From Oscillospiraceae bacterium (GTDB lineage Bacteria > Bacillota > Clostridia > Oscillospirales > Ruminococcaceae): DNA of 22,761 nt. Positions 15,389 to 21,106 of this stretch are shown one piece after another; positions within the stretch are counted from its first letter, which is position 1, and each line of letters begins with the position of its first letter. The stretch is from assembly GCA_020024215.1 (NCBI GenBank), contig JAHHUC010000034.1, positions 1-22,761 on the forward strand. Reading direction: 5' to 3'. The notes beneath the pieces were generated by a model. That model was not told where the DNA came from, ran no database searches, and worked only from the letters and a program-made list of their open reading frames with translations. Made by a program: the position numbers and the translations under genes.

Positions 15389-15417
15389 TTGACATATTCC
15401 GTTGATTTGCATATAAT
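15389..15417 (+). promoter_or_regulatory. Consensus promoter of toxI-toxN
   Basis: TTGACA (15389-15394), 17 bases, TATAAT (15412-15417): a perfect match to the vegetative consensus, as expected for an antitoxin RNA that must be made in excess. The first repeat starts about ten bases downstream. Confidence 0.92.
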
Positions 15418-15423
15418 AATAAC

Positions 15424-15590
15424 AACAAGAGGAAACCCCTTGCCTTTAAGTAGGGACAGTAGCTCATAGCTGCCAAAGAGGAAACCCCTTGCCTTTAAGT
15501 AGGGACAGCAGCCCAAAGCTGCCAAAGAGGAAACCCCTTGCCTTTAAGTAGGGACAACGGCAAGCGGCGGGGAAACCCGCCGCTTATCCT
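15424..15590 (+). ncRNA. toxI: Type III antitoxin RNA ToxI, 49-nt repeats
   Basis: Repeats start at 15428, 15477 and 15526, two full 49-nt units and a third partial one. The 31-nt core is identical in all three (AGAGGAAACCCCTTGCCTTT, then AAGTAGGGACA). The 18-nt remainder forms a small stem in both full units: GTAGC/GCTGC in unit 1 and GCAGC/GCTGC in unit 2, with different loops, so pairing is kept while bases vary. In ToxIN systems the toxin cuts this precursor into single repeats, which fold as pseudoknots and hold ToxN inactive in a closed RNA-protein ring. CCTTTAAGT resembles the core of known ToxI repeats. Confidence 0.9.
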
Positions 15591-15594
15591 TTTA
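15562..15594 (+). terminator. Terminator between toxI and toxN
   Basis: AAGCGGCGGG (15562-15571), loop GAAA, CCCGCCGCTT (15576-15585), then ATCCTTTT. The stem is very stable but the T-run is interrupted, so some read-through into toxN is expected, the hallmark of type III loci. Confidence 0.9.
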
Positions 15595-15611
15595 CAAAGG
15601 AGAGGTCATTT

Positions 15612-16160
15612 ATGCAAAAAATCCGCTTTTACAAAGTCAAGCTTGACTATATTAAATATTTGCATACTGTTGATAGCAGAGTGCAATATCACGCCGCCCG
15701 TCCCGACGCCTATAACGAAAATCGCCCATATATCGGTGTCGTTCTCACCGTTAATGGCAAATGTTATTTTGCTCCCTTGGAACACCCCCGACCGGAACAT
15801 CAAAACTTAAAAAGCAACCCACACATATTCAAAATTGACGGTGGCAAACAAGGGCTTGTCGGGCTTAATAATATGTTACCTGTACCCCCGTCGCAGCTCG
15901 TTTCTTTTGATATAAACACTATGCCAAACCGGAAAACGCTTATATCTCAATTCATTTATTGTCAAAACAACGCTGCAGATCTGATAGCAAAAGCGCAAAA
16001 TGTATATCAGCGACGGCTGAACCCAAATGCTTTTGAAGAAAAGATATATTGTGATTTTGAAAAGCTCGAAGCCGCAGCAGACCTTTACATAGACCCACAG
16101 CAGAACCGGCAACAGACGCCGCCTGTTCCGGCAGCTCCGGCGCAGCCAATATATTCATAA
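15612..16160 (+). CDS. toxN: Type III toxin-antitoxin endoribonuclease, ToxN/AbiQ/CptN family
   Basis: A 182-residue toxin. The N-terminus KIRFYKVKLDYIKYLHTVDSRV, then RPYIGVVLTVNGKCYFAPLEHPRPEH (about 39-64), the FKIDGG element (about 74-79) and LNNMLPVP (about 86-93) follow the ToxN family order closely; a helical C-terminal half ends in a Pro/Gln-rich tail. ToxN is a cytosolic sequence-specific endoribonuclease that cuts mRNAs and its own antitoxin RNA; family members abort phage infection. AAAGGAGAGG stands seven bases before the ATG. Arginine is coded mostly by CGN, unlike neighbouring genes (AGG/AGA), a sign of transfer. The tail (QQTPPVPAAPAQPIYS) is not typical of the family core. Confidence 0.95.
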   Translation: MQKIRFYKVKLDYIKYLHTVDSRVQYHAARPDAYNENRPYIGVVLTVNGKCYFAPLEHPRPEHQNLKSNPHIFKIDGGKQGLVGLNNMLPVPPSQLVSFDINTMPNRKTLISQFIYCQNNAADLIAKAQNVYQRRLNPNAFEEKIYCDFEKLEAAADLYIDPQQNRQQTPPVPAAPAQPIYS

Positions 16161-16193
16161 GCTTATCTCCTTCATATAAATCTAAAAAAAGCA

Positions 16194-16226
16194 AACAGGC
16201 GGGTAAAAATACCGCCTGTTATTTTT
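16194..16226. terminator. Bidirectional terminator after toxN
   Basis: AACAGGCGG (16194-16202) pairs with CCGCCTGTT (16212-16220), with T-runs on both strands. It ends toxN and the small minus-strand gene at 16233. Confidence 0.85.
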
Positions 16227-16232
16227 AAAGCA

Positions 16233-16358
16233 TCAATCTCTTGAAGAAATGACCATTGCTGCCACGCAGGAAAGCAGGAAGGAAACGCAGCCTGCTGCCA
16301 CCATGATTATGCACACAATATTTCTCCATCTGTTGCGGCTTCTGTATGTATCGTTCAT
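16233..16358 (-). CDS. Small single-span membrane protein, 41 aa
   Basis: The minus-strand ORF starts MNDTYRSRNRWRN, basic, followed by one hydrophobic segment (about 14-37, with three Cys) and a short tail ISSRD. GGGGAG lies eight bases before the ATG and a terminator follows seven bases after the stop, so it is framed like a real gene. It could be a small membrane peptide of stress or type I toxin kind; nothing in sequence decides this. It sits between toxN and dinB. Confidence 0.55.
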   Translation of the reverse strand: MNDTYRSRNRWRNIVCIIMVAAGCVSFLLSCVAAMVISSRD

Positions 16359-16529
16359 AAAAAATCTCCCCTTTTATTCTTTGTTAAAAGTATATACTGT
16401 TTTTTGTCAGTATTCAAGGGCAAATGCGAGGACAGGAATTTTCAACATTTTAAGTCTGCACCTGTTAAAAACTTTGTCTTTCAAATATTTTACATTTGGT
16501 TTATTATAATATAAAGGGGGTGAATTTTT

Positions 16530-17726
16530 TTGCACAAGGACAGAATTATACTTCACTGTGACTGCAACAGCTTTTATGCGTCGGTTGCAGAGATGAACAA
16601 CCCTGAGCTAAGGGATTTTCCGATGGCTGTATGCGGAGATCCCAAAAGCCGCCACGGAATTATTCTGGCAAAAAATCAGAAGGCAAAGGCATATGGAATT
16701 AAAACTGCCGAAACACTTTGGCAGGCGAGGGAAAAATGTCCCGATTTGGTGGCAGTTGCCCCCAATTATGAGGAATACCGCCGTATGCACAATGTATTGA
16801 ACAATATTTATCTTAAAAGGACCGATTTGGTTGAGCCCTTCGGCATTGATGAAAGCTGGCTTGATGTGACCAATTCCGCCCACCTTTTCGGCACTCCCTG
16901 TGAGATTGCCGACGGCCTGAGAAAGGAAATAAGGGAGAATTACGGCATCACCATATCTGTGGGAGTATCCTTCAACAAGGTATTTGCAAAATTGGGTTCA
17001 GATTATAAAAAGCCGGATGCAACTACTGTAATTTCAAGGGACAACATGAAGCAGATAGTCTGGTGCCTGCCCTGTGACAGCCTTCTTTATGTAGGCCACT
17101 CTGCAAAAAAGAAGCTGGAGACTGTAAACATAAGAACCATAGGCGACTTAGCCTTAGCTGATGAGCATATACTCACCAAGCTTTTAGGAAAGCAGGGACA
17201 GATGCTTAAATTATACGCTATGGGGGAGGATTCTTCACCTGTTCGCTCATTTTTTGACAGGCCCAAGCCCAAAACTATCGGCAACGGCATGACATTTTCA
17301 AGAAATCTTTTCGGCGAGCAGGACATAAAGGCGGCAGTCCATCTTTTATGCGAGGAAATTTCCATGCGCCTTAAGGACGAGGAGCTTTTTGCAGGGGGAG
17401 TCAACATCACGCTGAAAACACCGGATTTTAAAGTCAGCAGCCACCAAAGCCCCTTAGCTTCTGCCACCTATTCAGAAGGAGAAATTGCAAGGACTGCCAT
17501 AAGGCTCATTGAGGAAAAGGGAGGCTTTAAAAAGCAGGTGAGAAGCCTCACCGTAACCGCCATAAATTTAACCGACGAGCCCACAGGACAGCTCTCCTTT
17601 TTTGGTGACGACTCAGAAAAAATCAAAAAGGAAGAAAAGCTGAACGATGCCCTTTTGGCTCTTAAAAAGAAAATGGGCAGAGATATTATAAATAAGGCTG
17701 TTGTATTAGAAAGCGATATACAGTAA
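16530..17726 (+). CDS. dinB: DNA polymerase IV (Y-family translesion polymerase)
   Basis: 398 residues, slightly longer than E. coli DinB. The catalytic carboxylates are in HCDCNSFYASVAE (D11) and IDESWLDV (D107, E108). The palm/thumb signature VSFNKVFAKLGSDYKKPDATT is at about 146-166, the little-finger domain runs from about 240 to 345, and a beta-clamp-binding motif QLSFF stands at 354-358. It copies past damaged bases at the replication fork with low fidelity and is often SOS-induced, though no LexA box is clear here. The start is TTG at 16530, about ten bases behind AAGGGGGTGA. It may not belong to the island: its arginine codons look native (AGG/AGA with some CGN). Confidence 0.93.
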   Translation: MHKDRIILHCDCNSFYASVAEMNNPELRDFPMAVCGDPKSRHGIILAKNQKAKAYGIKTAETLWQAREKCPDLVAVAPNYEEYRRMHNVLNNIYLKRTDLVEPFGIDESWLDVTNSAHLFGTPCEIADGLRKEIRENYGITISVGVSFNKVFAKLGSDYKKPDATTVISRDNMKQIVWCLPCDSLLYVGHSAKKKLETVNIRTIGDLALADEHILTKLLGKQGQMLKLYAMGEDSSPVRSFFDRPKPKTIGNGMTFSRNLFGEQDIKAAVHLLCEEISMRLKDEELFAGGVNITLKTPDFKVSSHQSPLASATYSEGEIARTAIRLIEEKGGFKKQVRSLTVTAINLTDEPTGQLSFFGDDSEKIKKEEKLNDALLALKKKMGRDIINKAVVLESDIQ

Positions 17727-17728
17727 AA

Positions 17729-17755
17729 AAGGAAGGGGAAAGCCCTTCCTTTTTT
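17729..17755 (+). terminator. Terminator of dinB
   Basis: GGAAGGGG-AAA-GCCCTTCC is followed by six Ts, starting three bases after the dinB stop. Confidence 0.85.
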
Positions 17756-18061
17756 GCAGGAAATATCAAGGCGGACGGAAAAAAGTTTCTTGAGGCTTTA
17801 GACATCACCGGCAGGGGCCTTTGGACCATATACAGTGAAAAGTGTCAGGTATTTTGGATTCAGGCCTCATATTTAAGCGAAAAGATGCCCTTTTTGCTTG
17901 ATTATGACAAAAAAAGCAATACAGCAGAGGTTTCCTTTATAGCAAAATGTTATGGTATATTGCATGATAAAGAGGGGGACAAGCTGTGGGATATACCTTC
18001 TGAAAGTGATGATGAGGGTAAGAAAAGGACGGCAGAATATTTAGAAAGCTGTGCCCTTTGA
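17756..18061 (+). pseudogene. 5'-truncated gene remnant, about 102 codons
   Basis: The plus-strand frame is open from inside the dinB terminator to TGA at 18059-18061 but has no usable start: the first ATG lies at codon 44 without a ribosome site. The translation has ordinary soluble-protein texture (GLWTIYSEKCQVFWIQASYL, then FLLDYDKKSNTAEVSFIAKC and GDKLWDIPSESDDE). I do not recognise it. It looks like the C-terminal end of a lost gene whose 5' part was replaced when the dinB segment arrived or was rearranged. Confidence 0.5.
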
Positions 18062-18127
18062 TACCTTATAAAATTAAATGATGGTATGAAAACAGAATCA
18101 TTTATATGCAAATAGGCTTTTAAGCGC

Positions 18128-18160
18128 AAAAAAGGACACGCCGAAGCGTATCCTTTTTTT
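18128..18160 (-). terminator. Terminator of rplJ-rplL
   Basis: On the minus strand AAAGGATACGC-TTCG-GCGTGTCCTTTTTT, a UUCG-type tetraloop hairpin, begins about 20 bases after the rplL stop. Confidence 0.9.
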
Positions 18161-18178
18161 TGCATTTTAAAAGGTTAA

Positions 18179-18553
18179 TTACTTAACCTCTACCTTTGCG
18201 CCTGCCTCGGTGAACTTAGCAGCGAGAGCATCAGCGTCAGCCTTGGAAACACCTGTCTTTAAGGGCTTGGGAGCCTCGTCAACAAGAGCCTTAGCTTCCT
18301 TAAGTCCGAGACCTAACTCTTCCTTAACAAGCTTGATAACGCCCATCTTTGCAGCGCCTGCTTCAACTAAGATTACGTCGAACTCAGACTTTTCTTCTGC
18401 TGCGCCGGCAGCGCCGCCTACTGCTGCTACTGCAACGGGAGCTGCAGCGGATACGCCGAATTCCTCTTCAATTGCCTTAACTAATTCGTTCAGCTCTAAT
18501 ACTGTAAGAGCCTTGATATCTTCTATAAACTTTGTGATTTTCTCAGAAGCCAT
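18179..18553 (-). CDS. rplL: Ribosomal protein bL12 (L7/L12)
   Basis: 124 residues, normal for L7/L12. The N-terminal dimerisation domain (ITKFIEDIKALTVLELNELVKAIEEEFGV) is followed by an Ala/Gly-rich hinge (about 36-55) and the C-terminal factor-binding domain (KSEFDVILVEAGAAKMGVIKLVKEELGLGLKEAKALVDEAP...). It forms the ribosomal stalk with L10 and recruits translation GTPases. AGGAGG precedes the ATG; the gap to rplJ is about 43 bases. The usual Lys-Ile/Val-Xaa-Val-Ile motif is slightly altered (KMGVIKLVKE). Confidence 0.97.
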   Translation of the reverse strand: MASEKITKFIEDIKALTVLELNELVKAIEEEFGVSAAAPVAVAAVGGAAGAAEEKSEFDVILVEAGAAKMGVIKLVKEELGLGLKEAKALVDEAPKPLKTGVSKADADALAAKFTEAGAKVEVK

Positions 18554-18596
18554 TTCTTTTTCCTCCTAAAATTTTTAAAATTTTGCGCCTTGGGCA

Positions 18597-19136
18597 TTAA
18601 GCCTCGGCAGGTGCTTGCTCAGCGGGAGCCTCTTTTTCCTCGCCGTCCTTTTCTGCGATTGCATTAAGAGCAACAGCAAGACCGCGCAGGTTGCCTGTAA
18701 GAACAGAGAGCAGCATGGAGAGAAGTCCTTCCTTAGAGGGTAAGGAGCCTAATTCTGCAACCTTGGCTGCGTCGATAACTCCGCCGTCTACATAGCCTGC
18801 CTTAACAGTAAACTTATCCTTGTGATCCTTAGCATACTTTGTGATGATCTTAGCAGCTGCAACCGGATCCTCATGGCTTATAGCCAATGCGGATGAGCCG
18901 TGCAGATGATCGTTGAGCTGCTCATAGCCCACCTCCTTGGTAGCCCTCTCGATGATAGAGTTCTTGACTACCATATAGAAAACGCCTGCTTCTCTGAGCT
19001 CTTTTCTCAGCTTTGTGTCGTCTGCAACAGAAATTCCGCTGTAATCAACCAGCACTCCGGCTACGGATTCCTTGAGCTTTTCAGAAAGCTCCTTAACCTG
19101 AGCCTGCTTCTGTGCAATAATCTTTTCACTTGCCAA
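18597..19136 (-). CDS. rplJ: Ribosomal protein uL10
   Basis: 179 residues. The N-terminal rRNA-binding domain (ASEKIIAQKQAQVKELSEKL, then AGVLVDYSGISVADDTKLRKEL) and the C-terminal L12-binding helix region (LLSVLTGNLRGLAVALNAIAEKDGEE) end in an acidic Ala/Pro tail. The start is TTG at 19136 (MASEK), seven bases behind GGAGGTG; a longer reading would begin inside the ribosome site. L10 also binds its own leader (19155-19301) to repress the operon. Confidence 0.96.
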   Translation of the reverse strand: MASEKIIAQKQAQVKELSEKLKESVAGVLVDYSGISVADDTKLRKELREAGVFYMVVKNSIIERATKEVGYEQLNDHLHGSSALAISHEDPVAAAKIITKYAKDHKDKFTVKAGYVDGGVIDAAKVAELGSLPSKEGLLSMLLSVLTGNLRGLAVALNAIAEKDGEEKEAPAEQAPAEA

Positions 19137-19154
19137 TTTTTTCACCTCCTGCAA

Positions 19155-19301
19155 AAATAAAGGTCCATCAGCAATCTCAAAAACAAAAAGAGCCTCTGTC
19201 CTTTAAGGAAAGAAGCCCGTAAAAACTCAAAATAAAGTTTCTGCTTTTTCCTCGGCAGGATTTACGAATTTCTTCACCTGCTGTCTTTGGATTGTGATAA
19301 C
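19155..19301 (-). promoter_or_regulatory. Ribosomal protein L10 leader (autoregulatory RNA)
   Basis: The untranslated RNA upstream of rplJ carries the conserved core of the Firmicutes L10 leader: CCAAAGACAGCAGGTG and, after a short stem, AAATCCTGCCGAGG, forming the CAGCAGG/CCTGC stem with kink-turn-like internal loop. Downstream lies a terminator-like hairpin: GGGCTTCTTTCC (about 19218-19207) with GGACAGAGGCTC (about 19201-19190), then TTTTTGTTTTT. Binding of the L10-L12 complex is expected to favour this attenuator. Confidence 0.9.
19178..19218 (-). terminator. Attenuator in the L10 leader
   Basis: A 12-bp stem with one mismatch and a G-U pair, 5-nt loop, and the run TTTTTGTTTTT. It lies about 40 bases before the rplJ start. 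Confidence 0.75.
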
Positions 19302-19307
19302 ACTCCG

Positions 19308-19336
19308 ATTATATCAGCCTGTTTATATATTGTCAA
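19308..19336 (-). promoter_or_regulatory. Consensus promoter of rplJ-rplL
   Basis: On the minus strand TTGACA, 17 bases, TATAAT: a perfect consensus, as suits a ribosomal protein operon. It lies 17 bases past the end of the nitrilase-fold gene at 19354, with no terminator in between, so read-through from the mtaB operon is possible. Confidence 0.92.
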
Positions 19337-19353
19337 CACTATTTATAAAAAAA

Positions 19354-20361
19354 TCAGCTGTTTATAAACTTTTTTAGAAATTCTCCGTTTACATCCGCAG
19401 AATAGTTGTCAAAGCTGTCTTTAAGCTTTGCGGTGTTCACCATGGCTGTGTTAACCTTTTTATCCCCCATCCTGAGAATTCCGTCCTTTTTAAGCGAGAA
19501 GGGGTAGGGGACTGCTATAAGCGCCTTTTCCTTTACCTCCAAGCTTTTGCCCAGCACGGAGGAATCCATTCCCGATGCCGCTATGCATTGGCGGTTTTCG
19601 TTTGCCCGGTGTATAAGCCCCATGCTTTCGGAATCTATGGGGCTTGTGCTCACAAGGCAGATGGATGCCCCCAGCATATTCGATATAAAAAACGGCTCAT
19701 ACATGGCAGAGCTTCCGGATGAAATAAGCGCCAGCTTTCCCAAAGAGCTTTGGGCTATGCTGACATCCTCTCCGGCTGAAACGCCCCATTTTCTCTCCCT
19801 TTGGGAGAGGAAAAGCTTGTTGTGCCTTGCTATCACCTCTCCGTTTTCAGAAAAACAGTACATGGTGTTGTATATCCTTTTATCAACCCGGTGGTAAAAG
19901 CCGCCTGCGGCAATTATCATTTTATAGCACCTTGCAAGCGTGGAGAAGGTGTTGAAAAATATCTCTCCCAAAAAGCCCTGAGTTGCCTCCACAAGCGATA
20001 AAAAGGAGCTGCTGTCCTTGCTTTTTGCATCTATCAGAAGTGAGGAAATTTCCCTTTCCAGCTTTCTGTAACCGGGCATGAAGCTTATGGGCACCTCCCC
20101 CATAAGCTGAGGGAAAACAAGTATCTGTGCACCCTCGTTCCTGGCCTCCTTCACATAGGAATTTATATCCTCAATATAATCCTCTAAGCCCTCATAAGGC
20201 TGCAGCTTATAGCAGACGGAGCTTATCCTTATCCCGTTTTCACAGGGGACCATCGCCTCCTCCTCTCTCATGGCAGCCTCTTTTGCCATTCTTCTTACCT
20301 TTTCCTCTGTCACAAGATAGCTCATGGCAAGAGAGGAAAGCTTCAAATCCATTTTGAACAT
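19354..20361 (-). CDS. Nitrilase-superfamily protein lacking catalytic residues (1)
   Basis: 335 residues. A carbon-nitrogen hydrolase fold follows a charged N-terminal extension (about 1-42). Family landmarks are present but altered. The Glu strand reads LVFPQL (Gln85 instead of Glu); the Lys strand RHNKLFLSQRE keeps Lys182; the nucleophile strand reads KLALISSGSS (Ser214/215 instead of Cys). GASICLVSTSPID and ANENRQCIAASG match the alpha-helix/strand that follows the nucleophile in active members. With Glu and Cys gone, amidase activity is unlikely; a binding or scaffold role is inferred. It starts at ATG 20361 directly behind the stop of the next nitrilase gene, with GAGGAGG eight bases ahead. 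Confidence 0.75.
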   Translation of the reverse strand: MFKMDLKLSSLAMSYLVTEEKVRRMAKEAAMREEEAMVPCENGIRISSVCYKLQPYEGLEDYIEDINSYVKEARNEGAQILVFPQLMGEVPISFMPGYRKLEREISSLLIDAKSKDSSSFLSLVEATQGFLGEIFFNTFSTLARCYKMIIAAGGFYHRVDKRIYNTMYCFSENGEVIARHNKLFLSQRERKWGVSAGEDVSIAQSSLGKLALISSGSSAMYEPFFISNMLGASICLVSTSPIDSESMGLIHRANENRQCIAASGMDSSVLGKSLEVKEKALIAVPYPFSLKKDGILRMGDKKVNTAMVNTAKLKDSFDNYSADVNGEFLKKFINS

Positions 20362-21093
20362 TTATTTTTCCTCCTCAAGACCTGTCTTTTCCTCAGAGAA
20401 AAGATTTTTATATTTCCTTAAAAGCTCCATCCCTTTTTTTATTGCCGGATGATCCACCCTCAGCTGTGAGGGGGTCAGCTTTCCGTAAACCTCGTTTATC
20501 TCAAAGGGTGATACCAATGTCCAGTCCCCGTTTACAATTATTCCGCCGTTTGCTATTGCCGCAGCTACCGGAACACCGGTTGTCTGTGCCACATTGAGGG
20601 CATAAAGGGCTGCCCTTTGGGGAGAAAAATCGTAAGATTCCATATAAAGGCTGGCTATGAAAAGCTCTGCCCCCTTAAGAACCGCCTCTGTCCTCACATA
20701 GGGTATGTTCATATCCACAGAGGGCAGCAGGGCTATTTTTCCAAATGGCGTCTGTATGGGGTCTATGCAGTCATCCCTTTTGAAAATTCCCCTGTCGGAC
20801 ATACACAGGTGACAGCTTCTTTGTATGCCCAAGGGCTCACCCTTCGGGTTCAGTATGGTAAGGCAGAGAGAATCCTCCAAGGAGAACTTTTCCGGCACCA
20901 CATATACATTGTGCTTTACAGCATAGGCTGCACACTTAGAGAGCATCTTGCGCACATCATAAAAGGGCACATAGGGGCGGTTGTTTGCAAATATCACCAA
21001 ATCGGTCTGCCTTGCAGGCTCTGCAAAGGAGGAGAGTATGGCAATATTCAAATCGCTCAATATATTCACATTGCTTAAATTCAAGGGTTCCAA
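20362..21093 (-). CDS. Nitrilase-superfamily protein lacking catalytic residues (2)
   Basis: 243 residues, the length of a bare nitrilase domain. TPFGKIALLPSVDMNIPYVR (115-134) is the nucleophile strand with Ser125 in place of Cys; KGAELFIASLYMES and RAALYALNVAQTTGVPVAAA follow as in amidases. The Glu site reads DLVIFANN (Asn37), and the Lys site is lost in GIQRSCHLC (Ser93/Cys94). The whole Glu-Lys-Cys triad is thus replaced. The start is TTG at 21093 behind AAAGGTGAT. It lies 13 bases after mtaB and abuts the second nitrilase-fold gene; the two products may form a heteromer, since the family oligomerises. Confidence 0.75.
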   Translation of the reverse strand: MEPLNLSNVNILSDLNIAILSSFAEPARQTDLVIFANNRPYVPFYDVRKMLSKCAAYAVKHNVYVVPEKFSLEDSLCLTILNPKGEPLGIQRSCHLCMSDRGIFKRDDCIDPIQTPFGKIALLPSVDMNIPYVRTEAVLKGAELFIASLYMESYDFSPQRAALYALNVAQTTGVPVAAAIANGGIIVNGDWTLVSPFEINEVYGKLTPSQLRVDHPAIKKGMELLRKYKNLFSEEKTGLEEEK

Positions 21094-21106
21094 AAAATCA
21101 CCTTTT

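Larger units (their letters stand above)
14896..15420 (+). repeat. Duplicated front module, copy 2
   Basis: The counterpart of 13718-14243: diverged leader repeat (14896-14973), untranslated stretch, 75-codon ORF and promoter. Beyond the -10 hexamer it leads into the ToxI repeats rather than the RNA of cassette 1. Confidence 0.9.

Noticed and set aside
15424..15560. Looks like a short CRISPR array (31-nt repeat, 18-nt spacers)
   Set aside because: The spacers are too short and share a common stem, a promoter reads straight in, and a ToxN gene follows: this is a type III antitoxin array. No cas genes are present.
13601..16226. Insertion sequence or integrative element
   Set aside because: There are repeats and foreign-looking codon use but no transposase, integrase, relaxase or clear terminal inverted repeats in the window.
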